A stretch of DNA of 64,000 nt from Paraburkholderia phenazinium (GCF_900100735.1 NZ_FNCJ01000014.1:62001-126000), one strand, 5' to 3'; positions 1 to 9,080 are shown, counted from the stretch's first letter. Notes: generated by a model not told the origin, from the letters alone. Made by a program: numbers and translations.

Positions 1-1665
1 GTACTGGCGGCCCTGTGCGCCATGACAGCGCTATTCGAAGCCGCGGATCGCGGCTACACAAAGATCTATCTATGGCCGCAGGCAACCGACTGGAGCTCTA
101 GAAGTGTGACGGTGTTCGGATGTATTGCCGTGCTGCTGTTCATTGTCTTCATCTTGCGCATCGCACACGACGAAAAGGCAAAGCTGCCCGCCCGCTATAT
201 ATTGTTCGGGTTTGCGTTGCTAGAGTGCGTCGCTGCTACAGGAGCCGCATTCGGCAATCTGTTCGTCTTCGCGCAACTCGGCTTGCATCTCAACGCGCTA
301 TTTGGTGTTGTCACGGTGGTCATTGCTGCACGCCTCGCGCGTCAGTCGACACCCACCGCGCGGATCATGCTGCTCACCATGATCTTCTCGCTGTTCAACT
401 TTGCGTTGCGTATGCTCGAAGAACTCAGCTCTTTGCCGGCTGGACTGGCATGGCTGAAGTCCGACATTCATCCGAACCCCGTAGTCGCCATCATTGGACT
501 GGCCACCAATCTTATTGTGCTTGCGGCGTGGATAAACCACGTTGGAAAGCAGCGAATAGCGGTAAGAACCGAACTTGCGGACTGGCAAAGAACCGAACAT
601 GACCGGCTACGAGACCAGGTTGCGCAGCGGACCTTGGAGCTAAATGAGACCTTGGGTTACGCGGAAGAGAAAAACCAGCAACTGATTGAAACCTTGGGTT
701 ACGTCAGTCATGACCTCCGTGCGCCGCTTGCAACCATTACAAGCTATGCCAGACTGCTGCTGAATCTCGCGGATTCAAAACAGGAGAGCCTGATTCAAGC
801 CATCGAGCGCAGCGTGAACTATCAACTCGGCCTGATCGACGAACTGGTTGGGTACGCGAAAGCCGAGTTGCAACCGTTGGATATCGTCCCGGTCGTAACC
901 GACCTGCCCGCACTTCTCGACGACATTGCCGAATACGCGCTCGCACTCTGCGTACAATTGAACAACCAGTTCCACTATCAGGCACTGACATCGTTGCCCC
1001 GTCGACTGATAATCGATGGCCACCGATTGCAACAGGTTTTGCTCAATTTGCTGTCCAATGCATCCAAGTTCACTCGTGACGGCATGGTCATGATGACGGT
1101 GAGAGCACGCCGGCAAGACCATCAATGGCACATCGGCTTTGAAGTCGCAGATACCGGCGTCGGTATGGACATTGATGAACAGTCGAAACTCTTGACGGCT
1201 TTTCGCCAGATACAGTCCGTGAACGGCAGCACGGGGCTTGGCCTGTTTATCGCGCAGCGCATTGTCAACATCATGGGTGGCGACTTGCGCGTTTCAAGCG
1301 CGCCGCATCGCGGTACCTCTTTTTCTTTCGAACTCATCGTTCCTACTGCGGAAGATCCGGACGCTTCGCTGTCGAACCTCGTACAGTACTCTTCCGGCGG
1401 CCCTGCGCAGATCCACCCACGATTCAAACACCGGCTCGCCGTCACCGTTCTTCCAGAGGGCGATCGCCGGGAGCTAGCCGTTCTGGCGAAGGACGGGCGC
1501 CTGACTGACATAGAGCGATGGATCGACAAGATGCTCAGCATTCACCCTTCATGCGCAGCATTTCTGACTGAAGCGCGGCATTGTCTAGAAGCACTGGATT
1601 TCGCAGGTATCGAGGCTCTTGCTCTTGCACCGTACGAAACAAGCCGCGTCGCGCGACCTTGCTAA
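1..1665 (+). CDS. Membrane sensor histidine kinase, 5' end cut by window edge
   Basis: Sensor kinase of a two-component system, anchored in the inner membrane. The reading frame is open to base 1 and the first visible residues already lie in a membrane region, so the true start is upstream; the first ATG at 22 is probably internal. Several hydrophobic helices fill about residues 30-175 (7TMR-DISM-like), followed by a coiled linker, a HisKA domain with the phospho-acceptor His in YVSHDLRAPLATI (codon at 709), an N-box (QQVLLNLLSNASKF) and G-boxes (DTGVGMD, STGLGLF) of the ATPase domain. A C-terminal helical tail of about 80 residues follows. The short motif ETLGY occurs twice just before the H-box. 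No response regulator lies downstream, so the partner is probably upstream or unlinked. The ligand is unknown. Confidence 0.85.
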   Translation, partial: VLAALCAMTALFEAADRGYTKIYLWPQATDWSSRSVTVFGCIAVLLFIVFILRIAHDEKAKLPARYILFGFALLECVAATGAAFGNLFVFAQLGLHLNALFGVVTVVIAARLARQSTPTARIMLLTMIFSLFNFALRMLEELSSLPAGLAWLKSDIHPNPVVAIIGLATNLIVLAAWINHVGKQRIAVRTELADWQRTEHDRLRDQVAQRTLELNETLGYAEEKNQQLIETLGYVSHDLRAPLATITSYARLLLNLADSKQESLIQAIERSVNYQLGLIDELVGYAKAELQPLDIVPVVTDLPALLDDIAEYALALCVQLNNQFHYQALTSLPRRLIIDGHRLQQVLLNLLSNASKFTRDGMVMMTVRARRQDHQWHIGFEVADTGVGMDIDEQSKLLTAFRQIQSVNGSTGLGLFIAQRIVNIMGGDLRVSSAPHRGTSFSFELIVPTAEDPDASLSNLVQYSSGGPAQIHPRFKHRLAVTVLPEGDRRELAVLAKDGRLTDIERWIDKMLSIHPSCAAFLTEARHCLEALDFAGIEALALAPYETSRVARPC

Positions 1666-1916
1666 CTTAAGATCCCTGCGCTTGCTCGCTGGGTTCATTG
1701 TGCGAGTCACGGCGCTCGATGCCGGAAACCTGGCACCGTTGCCCGCACCTGCTACTGCGCCAGGACCGTCAACTGCCGCAACTGTTCAAGCAGATTCACA
1801 GCGGGGCTCGGCAAAAATAGCGTCGCGACGCCTGAACGATTTGTAGTGTAGCGTGAGGGCATAAGCTGTTGATTTTATTTACTTTCATGTTTCAGATTTT
1901 GAGTTGGCGCGCACGC
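1666..1916. other. Convergent intergenic region
   Basis: Gap between the kinase (plus) and the 2-oxoacid dehydrogenase E1 (minus), whose 3' ends face each other. The right part is AT-rich. I see no convincing gene, and no strong stem followed by a T-run. Confidence 0.5.
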
Positions 1917-4640
1917 TTACCGCTCCCACGAAGCCGCGTCGACGGGCGCTCCCTTGCCATAGCGCTGCCGCGCGTCGCCAACCACGCCTGCTTCGATCTC
2001 CCCCTCATCCGCGAGTGCCTTCAGCGCAGCGATCACGATCGACGCGCGGTCGACCTCGAAGAATTCGCGCAACGCCGCACGCGTGTCGCTGCGCCCGAAG
2101 CCATCGGTGCCTAGCGTCACATAGCGGTGCGGGACATACGCGCGGATCAGTTCGGGAATCGCGCGCACGTAGTCCGTCGCGGCAATCACAGGCCCGTTTG
2201 ATGCAGCAAGCGCCGACGTCACATACGGCTGAGGCGCCGACTCGCCGAGACGTTCAAGCCGCTCAGCCGCCATGCCGTCACGCTGCAATTCGGTGAAACT
2301 AGTCACACTCCACACGGCGGCCTCGACACCCCACTCGTCCTTCAGCATCTGCTGCGCGGCAAGCACCTCAGCGAGAATCGCACCGGAGCCGAGCAGTTGC
2401 ACTTGCACGGCCTCGCGCAATTCTTCAGAAGACAGCGGATAAATCCCCTTCAGAATCCCCTCGCGCATGCGCTGCAAATCGCCCTCAGGAACCGACGGCT
2501 GCGCGTAGTTCTCGTTCATCACGGTCACGTAATAGAACACGTCGCGCTGCCGCTCGACCATCTCGCGCATGCCCTCATCGACGATCGCCGCTACTTCATA
2601 AGCAAACGCCGGATCGTAGGCACGGCAGTTCGGAATCGTGGATGCTGCCAGATGGCTGGTGCCGTCCTGATGCTGCAGCCCTTCGCCACCCAGCGTGGTC
2701 TTGCCGGACGTCGCTCCAATCAGGAACCCACGTGCGCGCTGATCGGCCGCGGCCCAGATAATGTCGCCAATGCGCTGGAAACCGAACATCGAGTAGTAGA
2801 TGTAGAACGGCAGCATCGGCAGATCGTGCACGCTATACGAGGTCGCCGCCGCAATCCACGACGACACCGCACCCGCCTCGGAAATGCCCTCTTCGAGAAT
2901 CTGCCCTTTGGTGTCCTCACGGTAATAGAGCATCGAGCCGAGGTCCTCAGGCTCGTACAGTTGCCCCAGCGGCGAATAGATGCCGACCTGGCGGAACATG
3001 TTGGCCATGCCGAAGGTACGCGCCTCGTCGGCGACGATCGGCACCACCCGCTGGCCGATCTGGGTATCCTTGAGCAGCGCGGTCAGCATGCGCACCAGCG
3101 CCATCGTCGTGGACATCTCGCGGCCACTCGCTTCCAGCGCGAATTGCCCCCAGGTTTGCAACGAAGGAACGATCAGCCCCTTCGTTGCGACTCTCCGCCT
3201 TCTGGGCAGATAGCCCCCGAGTGCCGCCCGGCGTGCATGCAGATACTGCATTTCCGGGCTGTCTGCTGCTGGCTTGTAAAACTTCACCTGTTCGACGTCC
3301 TGATCCGAGAGCGGCAAACGGAAACGGTCGCGGAACGCCTTCAGGTCGTCGAAATCGAGTTTCTTCTGCTGATGCGTCGTCATGCGGCCCTGGCCCGAGG
3401 CGCCCATGCCGAAGCCCTTCATGGTCTTCGCGAGGATCACCGTAGGCTGGCCGCGATGCTCGAGCGCCTTCGCATAGGCCGCGTGCAGCTTGCGCACGTC
3501 ATGGCCACCGCGGCGCAGACGGTCGATCTCGTCATCGCTCAGTTGTGCGGCAAGCGCGGCGAGTTCCGGGTTCTGGCCGAAGAAACGGGCGCGGTTATAC
3601 GCGCCGTCATTCGCCGAGAAGGTCTGGAACTGGCCGTCCACCGTCTGGGCGAAGGCACGCATCAAGGCGCCGGTGCGATCGCGCGCAAACAACGCATCCC
3701 AGTCCGAGCCCCACACCACCTTGATCACGTTCCAGCCCGCGCCGGTGAAGTGAGCTTCCAGTTCGTCGATGATGCGGCCATTGCTGCGCACCGGCCCATC
3801 GAGCCGCTGCAGGTTGCAGTTGATCACGAACACGAGATTGTCGAGCCCTTCGCGCGCCGCCAGCGAGAGCGCGCCGAGCGACTCCGGCTCGTCCATCTCG
3901 CCGTCGCCGAAAAAGCCCCAGACCTTGCGGCCTTCGGTCTGCGCGAGCCCGCGGTTCTGCAGATAGCGCATGAAGCGCGCCTGGTAAATCGAGTTGATCG
4001 GGCCGATGCCCATCGAGCCGGTCGGAAACTGCCAGAAGTCCGGCATCAGCCACGGGTGTGGATAGGAACACAAACCTGGTCCGGCGATTTCGCGCCGGTA
4101 GTGCTGCAGGTGTTCCTCGCTGAGGAAGCCTTCGAGGTAAGCGCGCGCATAGACGCCCGGCGACGAGTGCGGCTGGAAGTACACAAGATCGCCGCCCGTG
4201 CCCTCTCCTGCTTTGGCATCACTTGCGCGAAAGAAATGATTGAAACCGACTTCGAACAGATCCGCCGCCGACGCGTAGCTCGCAATGTGCCCTCCCAGTT
4301 CCCCATACGCCTTGTTGGCGCGCACCACCATTGCGAGTGCGTTCCAGCGCAGCGCCGCAGCAAGCCGTTCCTCGAGTTCGAGATTGCCCGGATAACGCGG
4401 CTGCTGGTCGAGCGCAATCGTATTGACGTAGGGCGTGACGCTCGTGCGCGACGACTCGACACCCAGCGACAGCGCGTGGGCCGCGAGCCGGTCGAACAGA
4501 TACTGCGCGCGGTCACGGCCGACGTGCACGACGACACCTTCGAGCGCATCCAGCCACTCCGCGGTTTCCGCCGGATCGCTATCGTTCTCGACGCCACCGG
4601 AAGACCTCAACTGCAACGCACCGCTCGACAAATCCGTCAT
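1917..4640 (-). CDS. Homodimeric 2-oxoacid dehydrogenase E1 (AceE/MdeB type)
   Basis: Thiamine-diphosphate-dependent E1 of the pyruvate dehydrogenase type; decarboxylates pyruvate or a close analogue and passes the acyl group to a lipoyl E2. At 907 aa it matches the homodimeric AceE family. The ThDP/Mg motif GFFGDGEMDE is present (GDG at 245-247) with the INCN segment about 30 residues later. The start at 4640 is preferred over 4664 because GGGAG lies just upstream. No E2 (aceF) or E3 (lpd) gene is adjacent, which is unusual for the housekeeping enzyme. A divergent Lrp-family regulator shares the promoter region. In Pseudomonas putida an aceE-like gene, mdeB, works on 2-oxobutyrate from methionine and is controlled by the Lrp-type MdeR. 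A similar accessory role is inferred here, but no methionine gamma-lyase gene is visible. Substrate unproven. Confidence 0.88.
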   Translation of the reverse strand: MTDLSSGALQLRSSGGVENDSDPAETAEWLDALEGVVVHVGRDRAQYLFDRLAAHALSLGVESSRTSVTPYVNTIALDQQPRYPGNLELEERLAAALRWNALAMVVRANKAYGELGGHIASYASAADLFEVGFNHFFRASDAKAGEGTGGDLVYFQPHSSPGVYARAYLEGFLSEEHLQHYRREIAGPGLCSYPHPWLMPDFWQFPTGSMGIGPINSIYQARFMRYLQNRGLAQTEGRKVWGFFGDGEMDEPESLGALSLAAREGLDNLVFVINCNLQRLDGPVRSNGRIIDELEAHFTGAGWNVIKVVWGSDWDALFARDRTGALMRAFAQTVDGQFQTFSANDGAYNRARFFGQNPELAALAAQLSDDEIDRLRRGGHDVRKLHAAYAKALEHRGQPTVILAKTMKGFGMGASGQGRMTTHQQKKLDFDDLKAFRDRFRLPLSDQDVEQVKFYKPAADSPEMQYLHARRAALGGYLPRRRRVATKGLIVPSLQTWGQFALEASGREMSTTMALVRMLTALLKDTQIGQRVVPIVADEARTFGMANMFRQVGIYSPLGQLYEPEDLGSMLYYREDTKGQILEEGISEAGAVSSWIAAATSYSVHDLPMLPFYIYYSMFGFQRIGDIIWAAADQRARGFLIGATSGKTTLGGEGLQHQDGTSHLAASTIPNCRAYDPAFAYEVAAIVDEGMREMVERQRDVFYYVTVMNENYAQPSVPEGDLQRMREGILKGIYPLSSEELREAVQVQLLGSGAILAEVLAAQQMLKDEWGVEAAVWSVTSFTELQRDGMAAERLERLGESAPQPYVTSALAASNGPVIAATDYVRAIPELIRAYVPHRYVTLGTDGFGRSDTRAALREFFEVDRASIVIAALKALADEGEIEAGVVGDARQRYGKGAPVDAASWER

Positions 4641-4783
4641 GACATCGCTCCCGCCTGGAGGCATTCGGTTCTCAAATGGATGGGTCCATGTTAACCATCA
4701 AGCCACAAAATAGGCGTCTCATTTGCTTGCTGTTCGGCTCTGCGGTAGTGTGTTTATTCTGCGCATACCCTCATTTACGGAAT
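4641..4783. promoter_or_regulatory. Divergent promoter region, E1 gene / lrp-type regulator
   Basis: The 143-bp gap between two divergent starts must hold both promoters, and its right half is AT-richer than the flanks. Lrp-type regulators commonly bind next to their own gene and the neighbouring target. I could not pick out a clean operator by eye. Confidence 0.4.
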
Positions 4784-5320
4784 ATGTCATCTATGACCAC
4801 GCCGCCGAAACGGCTCGACCGCATCGACATCGGGATACTCAGCCAGTTGCAGCAAAACGCCCGCATCACCAATTCCGAGCTGGCGCGCGCGGTCAACCTG
4901 TCGCCCACGCCCTGCTTCAACCGGGTGCGGGCGCTCGAGAAACTCGGCCTGTTCAAGCAACAGGTGACGCTGTTGAATCCCGAGCCGTTGGGTTTGCGCA
5001 TCAACGTGTTCATCCAGGTGAGCCTGGAAAAGCAGGTCGAAGAGGCCTTGCAGCGCTTCGAAGAGGCCATCTCGGCGCGCCCGGAGGTGATGGAGTGTTA
5101 TCTGATGACGGGCGATGCCGACTATCTGCTGCGCGTGGTGATGCCCGACATGCAGACGCTCGAGCGCTTTATCCTCGAACATCTGACGAAAATACCGGGT
5201 GTGTCGAACATCCGTTCCAGCTTCGCGCTCAAGCAGGTGCGCTACAAAACGGCCTTGCCCCTGCCCGCGTCGGGGCTGACGCTGGTCGATCCCGATGATG
5301 TGGCGACGGACTGGCGCTGA
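4784..5320 (+). CDS. Lrp/AsnC family transcriptional regulator
   Basis: 178-aa feast/famine DNA-binding protein. It has an N-terminal winged helix-turn-helix (about 12-60, LDRIDIGILSQLQQNARITN then SELARAVNLSPTPCFNRVRA) and a C-terminal RAM/AsnC ligand-binding domain (about 70-160, with VMECYLMTGDADYLLRVV typical of the family). The frame is open further upstream to 4676, but the helix-turn-helix sits right after the ATG at 4784 (or 4793), and an N-terminal extension would be atypical. It is divergent from the E1 gene, so it probably controls that gene and itself in response to an amino acid. The best guess is an MdeR/BkdR-like role; the effector is unknown. Confidence 0.88.
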   Translation: MSSMTTPPKRLDRIDIGILSQLQQNARITNSELARAVNLSPTPCFNRVRALEKLGLFKQQVTLLNPEPLGLRINVFIQVSLEKQVEEALQRFEEAISARPEVMECYLMTGDADYLLRVVMPDMQTLERFILEHLTKIPGVSNIRSSFALKQVRYKTALPLPASGLTLVDPDDVATDWR

Positions 5321-5386
5321 GGGTGAACGGGCGTCATGCGTAACGTTTGAGGAGGCTTACGTTGCGCAGCTTAGGAAGCGTTCGGC

Positions 5387-5896
5387 CTAGAGGGGGATGC
5401 TTGTGGTCGAGAGAATCTCCTTGAGGACCACGAAGGAGCGGATCTGCCGCACACCCGGCAGGTAAAGCAATTGCTCCGCGTGAAGCCGGTTAAAGCTATC
5501 GCTATCCTTCGTCCGTACCAGCATGAAGTAATCGAACTCGCCCGTCACAACGTGGCACTCCATACAACCCGACACTTTCTGCGCGGCTGTTTCGAAGTCG
5601 GCGAACGAATCCGGCGTGGAGCGATCCAGCACCACACCGATCATCACCAGCATGCCGGCGTCGAGCGCCTTCGCATTCAGTAGCGCCACCACGCCGCGGA
5701 TCAATCCCATTTCCTTGAGCCGCTCGACCCGCCGCAGACAGGCCGGTGCGCTCAGATTCACTTTGGCTGCGAGCGCCACATTCGAGATCGACGCGTCGCG
5801 TTGCAACTGACGCAGGATGGCCCGATCGACGCGATCGATCTCCGGGCTTGCCTGGCGGGCCTCCGGCGTAGGGTTACGAAATTTTCTTGCGGACAT
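5387..5896 (-). CDS. acdR: Lrp-type activator of ACC deaminase (AcdR)
   Basis: 169-aa Lrp/AsnC family regulator. HTH at about 20-70 (IDRVDRAILRQLQRDASISN followed by VALAAKVNLSAPACLRRVER) and a RAM domain at about 80-160 (CMECHVVTGEFDYFMLVRTK). The ATG at 5896 is chosen because the HTH begins soon after it; the upstream extension to 5953 encodes a hydrophobic stretch untypical of the family. It lies divergently beside acdS with a 198-bp shared gap, the arrangement known for AcdR in Burkholderia and Pseudomonas, where it activates acdS in response to ACC. Its 3' end faces that of the Lrp regulator at 4784-5320. Confidence 0.88.
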   Translation of the reverse strand: MSARKFRNPTPEARQASPEIDRVDRAILRQLQRDASISNVALAAKVNLSAPACLRRVERLKEMGLIRGVVALLNAKALDAGMLVMIGVVLDRSTPDSFADFETAAQKVSGCMECHVVTGEFDYFMLVRTKDSDSFNRLHAEQLLYLPGVRQIRSFVVLKEILSTTSIPL

Positions 5897-6094
5897 GGGG
5901 ACTCGAAAGAAGGAAATGTAGGTCAAAAATACCATCAACCTATTTAAAGCCACAATTCGTCAATATCTTCGCAACCAGGCTTCTTCCAAACTTTTCTACC
6001 ATAGACTTCATCGCGGCATCAATGGAAAGCCCTCCAGGCGTCGAGCGCTCGGGGTGCGTTGATGCTGAGACTCTCTTCATCACCGGAGCCTCGC
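5897..6094. promoter_or_regulatory. acdR-acdS divergent control region
   Basis: 198-bp gap between the acdR and acdS starts. The left 120 bp are AT-rich relative to the flanks, as expected for promoters and an Lrp-type binding region. An AGGAG-like GGAG stands just before the acdS ATG. No unambiguous -35/-10 pair was identified. Confidence 0.5.
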
Positions 6095-7111
6095 ATGAAT
6101 CTGAAGAAATTCCCCCGCCATTCGCTCACCTTCGGCCCGACACCCATCCAGCCATTGGCGCGCCTGAGCCAACACCTGGGCGGCAAAGTCGAGCTGTACG
6201 CGAAACGCGAAGACTGCAACAGCGGCCTCGCGTTTGGCGGCAACAAGACCCGCAAGCTCGAATACCTGATTCCCGAAGCGCTGGCGCAGGGTTGCGACAC
6301 GCTGGTTTCGATAGGCGGCATCCAGTCGAACCAGACGCGCCAGGTGGCCGCGGTCGCCGCGCACCTGGGCATGAAATGCGTGCTCGTCCAGGAGAACTGG
6401 GTGAATTACTCCGATGCGGTGTATGACCGCGTCGGCAACATTCAGATGTCGCGCATCATGGGTGCGGACGTGCGTCTCGTCGCGGACGGTTTCGATATCG
6501 GCTTTCGCAAGAGCTGGGAGGATGCGCTGGAAAGCGTGCGCCAGGCGGGCGGCAAACCGTACGCGATTCCGGCGGGCTGCTCGGATCATCCGTTGGGTGG
6601 CCTGGGATTCGTGGGCTTTGCCGAGGAAGTGCGGCAACAGGAAGCCGAACTGGGGTTCAAGTTCGACTATATCGTCGTGTGCTCGGTGACGGGCAGCACG
6701 CAAGCGGGCATGGTGGTCGGCTTCGCAGCGGACGGCCGCGCCGAGCGCGTGATCGGTATCGACGCCTCGGCCAAACCCGCGCAAACGCGCGACCAGATCT
6801 TCCGGATTGCGAAGCAAACCGCCGAGAAGGTCGAATTGAGCCGCGACATCGTGGCGAAGGATATCGTGCTCGACGAGCGCTACGGCGGACCGGAATACGG
6901 CCTGCCGAATGAAGGAACAATGGACGCCATTCGCTTGTGCGCCAGGCTCGAAGGTATGTTGACCGATCCGGTGTACGAGGGCAAGTCGATGCAAGGCATG
7001 ATCGACAAGGTACGGCTCGGCGAATTCCCCGCCGGTTCGAAGGTGCTCTACGCTCACCTGGGCGGTGTGCCGGCGCTGAACGGCTATAGCTTCCTGTTCC
7101 GCAACGGTTGA
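6095..7111 (+). CDS. acdS: 1-aminocyclopropane-1-carboxylate deaminase
   Basis: PLP-dependent cytoplasmic enzyme that opens the plant ethylene precursor ACC to 2-oxobutyrate and ammonia. Length is exactly 338 aa, standard for AcdS. The PLP lysine is K51 in GGNKTRKLEY and S78 lies in GGIQSNQTRQ. Y294, E295 (DPVYEGKS) and L322 (YAHLGGVP) match the residues that separate true ACC deaminase from D-cysteine desulfhydrase. The start at 6095 has GGAG upstream and gives this canonical numbering; an in-frame ATG at 6059 is rejected. acdR lies divergently upstream. The product 2-oxobutyrate could feed the nearby stand-alone 2-oxoacid dehydrogenase E1 (inference). Typical of plant-associated Paraburkholderia. 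Confidence 0.97.
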   Translation: MNLKKFPRHSLTFGPTPIQPLARLSQHLGGKVELYAKREDCNSGLAFGGNKTRKLEYLIPEALAQGCDTLVSIGGIQSNQTRQVAAVAAHLGMKCVLVQENWVNYSDAVYDRVGNIQMSRIMGADVRLVADGFDIGFRKSWEDALESVRQAGGKPYAIPAGCSDHPLGGLGFVGFAEEVRQQEAELGFKFDYIVVCSVTGSTQAGMVVGFAADGRAERVIGIDASAKPAQTRDQIFRIAKQTAEKVELSRDIVAKDIVLDERYGGPEYGLPNEGTMDAIRLCARLEGMLTDPVYEGKSMQGMIDKVRLGEFPAGSKVLYAHLGGVPALNGYSFLFRNG

Positions 7112-7137
7112 TACGAGAGAAGACGGAGCGCGTGATC

Positions 7138-7193
7138 GTGTCCAACGCCGCATGTCCAACGCGGCGCATCCAACGCGGCGTGTCTGACGCGGG
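7138..7193 (+). repeat. Four tandem 14-bp repeats
   Basis: Four consecutive 14-bp units in the gap after acdS: 7138-7151, 7152-7165, 7166-7179 and 7180-7193. The shared core is TCCAACGCGGC; the last copy is diverged (TCTGACGCGGG). There are no spacers. They end 14 bp before the next start codon, so they form the leader of the following gene. Confidence 0.85.
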
Positions 7194-7207
7194 CAACGGA
7201 GAATCTT

Positions 7208-7669
7208 ATGCAATCCGGTGGTGAAACACACGCCTGGCATTGGTGGCGCGAGCCGTCAAAGCTCACCCAGGTCTGCATTGTCACTGATGGCAGCGTGGCG
7301 GACACCTTCGAGCGGGCCTTGGTGGCGCGTTTAGGAAACTCACCACAGGTAGCCTTGTTGCACCTCTCCCACCCGGCGGCGGCACATGCCGAATGGCTTG
7401 CTACACGCGAGTGTCGTCAAACCAGGCCACGCCAAGCAGGAAACGCGCTTGAACGGGCCATCGACCCGCTCCCGCGCGACAGCCGCCTGCTGTTGTGTTC
7501 TGTAGATGTGGCTGCACTGGAGTGGCTAGGCGGAGTGATCGGGCAGCGGGTTTTCTTCGCCCACTATCGGCCCGGTTCTGACAAGGCGACGCAACTCGCG
7601 GCCGTGATCGGCACCGTGGAAGATGCCTTACGCGCTTCATTGACGGAGAAGTGGGGAGACAGTTACTGA
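7208..7669 (+). CDS. Hypothetical protein, 153 aa
   Basis: I do not recognise this protein. It begins with a Trp/His-rich segment (HAWHWWREP), then alternating hydrophobic strands and helices (VCIVTDGSVADTFERALVAR, RLLLCSVDVAALEWL, RVFFAHYRPG) that suggest a small alpha/beta cytoplasmic fold. No signal peptide or membrane segment. A good ribosome site (GGAG, 8 nt before ATG) supports translation. It lies 96 bp after acdS and 81 bp before an MFS transporter on the same strand, so it may belong to the same transcript. It could be real or a decaying remnant. Confidence 0.6.
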   Translation: MQSGGETHAWHWWREPSKLTQVCIVTDGSVADTFERALVARLGNSPQVALLHLSHPAAAHAEWLATRECRQTRPRQAGNALERAIDPLPRDSRLLLCSVDVAALEWLGGVIGQRVFFAHYRPGSDKATQLAAVIGTVEDALRASLTEKWGDSY

Positions 7670-7750
7670 CGACTGATGCCAGCATCGAGCGGGCGCGCTG
7701 AAGGAGCGTTTTGCTCGAGCGAATACTCCCCCTACCTTCTGGAGTGTCAA

Positions 7751-9040
7751 ATGCAAACCGCCGCGACTGTGACCGATACCGTTTCGATTGAGACCAGGCG
7801 TTCCAGCTTTTACTGGATCATCATGGCCGCCTCGATCGGCAACGCACTTGAATGGTTCGACATTCTGATCTACGGGTTTTTCGCCACCACCATTGCCAGG
7901 ACGTTCTTCCCGGCTTCCAACGCCACGGTGTCGCTCCTCGTGACGCTCGGCACATTCGGCATTTCGTACCTCATTAGACCGGTCGGCGCGCTCGTGCTTG
8001 GCTCCTACGCGGATCGGCGCGGCCGCAAGGCGTCGATGATGGTGTCGATCGTCATGATGATGGTGGGCACCGCCATGATCGCCCTGATGCCGAGCTACGC
8101 GACGATAGGCGTCGCAGCGCCGATTGCGCTCGTGTGTGCCCGTCTGATTCAGGGGTTTTCCGCCGGAGGCGAATTCGGCAGCACGACCGCTTTCATGGTC
8201 GAGCAGGCGCCCGATCGAAAGGGCTTCATCGCCAGCTTCCAGTTCGCGAGCCAAGGCCTGAGCTACCTGCTCGCAGCCGGGTTCGGGGCGATCTTGACGA
8301 ATACCTTAGATACGGCTTCGCTTGAATCATGGGGTTGGCGGCTGCCGTTCCTGTTCGGCATCCTGATCGGACCGGTCGGCCTATATTTGCGCAAACACGT
8401 CCACGAAGGACAAAGTTTCCAGGAAGCGAAAGCGGAAGAGTCGCCAGTCAGCGCTGTTTTTGCGCGCCAGAAGGGCCGTATGCTCCTCGCCATTGGCACG
8501 CTGGTCCTTTCGACCGGAACCAGTTACGTCATTCTGTACATTCCGACCTACGCGGTTCGCCAGCTTCACCTTCCCGAGAGTTTCGGTTTCACCGCGACGG
8601 CGCTCACAGGTGCGATTCTCACGTTTGTCACGCCGTTCGTCGGCCACCTCTCCGACCGGATCGGGCGGGTCCGGATGATGACGTGGGCCGGCATCGTCTT
8701 TACGCTGACCATTTACCCCGTGTTCAAGAGTCTCGGCGAACATGCCAGCCTTGCCGGACTCATGGCGATGATGGCTTGGGTGGGCCTGCTGAAGGCGGTG
8801 TATTTCGGCGCCTTGCCAGCGTTGATGGCCGAGACGTTCCCGGTCGAAACGCGGGCCACCGGCATGGCGATCAGCTACAACATTGGCGTAACCGTTTTTG
8901 GCGGGTTCGCGCCGCTCATCGTGGCGTCGCTGATTCAGGCCACCGGCAGCAACATGGCGCCGGCCGTTTACCTGATGCTGCTCGGCGTTATCAGCCTGGT
9001 TGCGCTATGGCGATGCCGCAAGACGCTGAATCTGCGCTAA
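7751..9040 (+). CDS. MFS transporter, metabolite:H+ symporter (MHS) type
   Basis: 429-aa inner-membrane transporter with about 12 hydrophobic helices. It carries the MFS signature between helices 2 and 3 (GSYADRRGRKASMM), the MHS-type N-terminal stretch GNALEWFDILIYGF and the family segment RLIQGFSAGGEFGS. MHS members import citrate, tricarballylate, 2-oxoglutarate, shikimate or proline/betaine with protons. The start at 7751 has GGAG 7-10 nt upstream. It sits downstream of acdS and the 153-aa gene on the same strand, and its 3' end faces fdhA across a hairpin. The substrate cannot be told from sequence. Confidence 0.9.
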   Translation: MQTAATVTDTVSIETRRSSFYWIIMAASIGNALEWFDILIYGFFATTIARTFFPASNATVSLLVTLGTFGISYLIRPVGALVLGSYADRRGRKASMMVSIVMMMVGTAMIALMPSYATIGVAAPIALVCARLIQGFSAGGEFGSTTAFMVEQAPDRKGFIASFQFASQGLSYLLAAGFGAILTNTLDTASLESWGWRLPFLFGILIGPVGLYLRKHVHEGQSFQEAKAEESPVSAVFARQKGRMLLAIGTLVLSTGTSYVILYIPTYAVRQLHLPESFGFTATALTGAILTFVTPFVGHLSDRIGRVRMMTWAGIVFTLTIYPVFKSLGEHASLAGLMAMMAWVGLLKAVYFGALPALMAETFPVETRATGMAISYNIGVTVFGGFAPLIVASLIQATGSNMAPAVYLMLLGVISLVALWRCRKTLNLR

Positions 9041-9057
9041 CGCCGAGATCCAGAGCA

Positions 9058-9080
9058 GCGGCCCAGCACCAGTGGGCCGC
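9058..9080. terminator. Hairpin between convergent MFS and fdhA genes
   Basis: Perfect 8-bp inverted repeat GCGGCCCA / TGGGCCGC with a 7-nt loop, centred in the 51-bp gap between two converging genes. There is no T-run on either strand, so a bidirectional terminator is inferred from position and stem strength. Confidence 0.6.

Noticed and set aside
1619..1846. 75-codon frame overlapping the end of the histidine kinase
   Set aside because: Ala/Pro/Arg-rich, no ribosome site, overlaps a confident gene.
2397..4694. 765-codon plus-strand frame opposite the E1 gene
   Set aside because: No recognisable domain; the minus-strand protein has intact ThDP motifs and the right length.
5338..5365. CGTAA / TTACG repeat as a terminator between the two Lrp genes
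   Set aside because: Only 5-bp arms with a long loop and no T-run; too weak to call.
6059..6094. Upstream ATG for acdS
   Set aside because: It would add 12 residues and break the canonical AcdS numbering; the ATG at 6095 has its own GGAG.
7138..7193. 14-bp repeats as a possible CRISPR array
   Set aside because: Units are tandem with no spacers, too short, and there are no cas genes.
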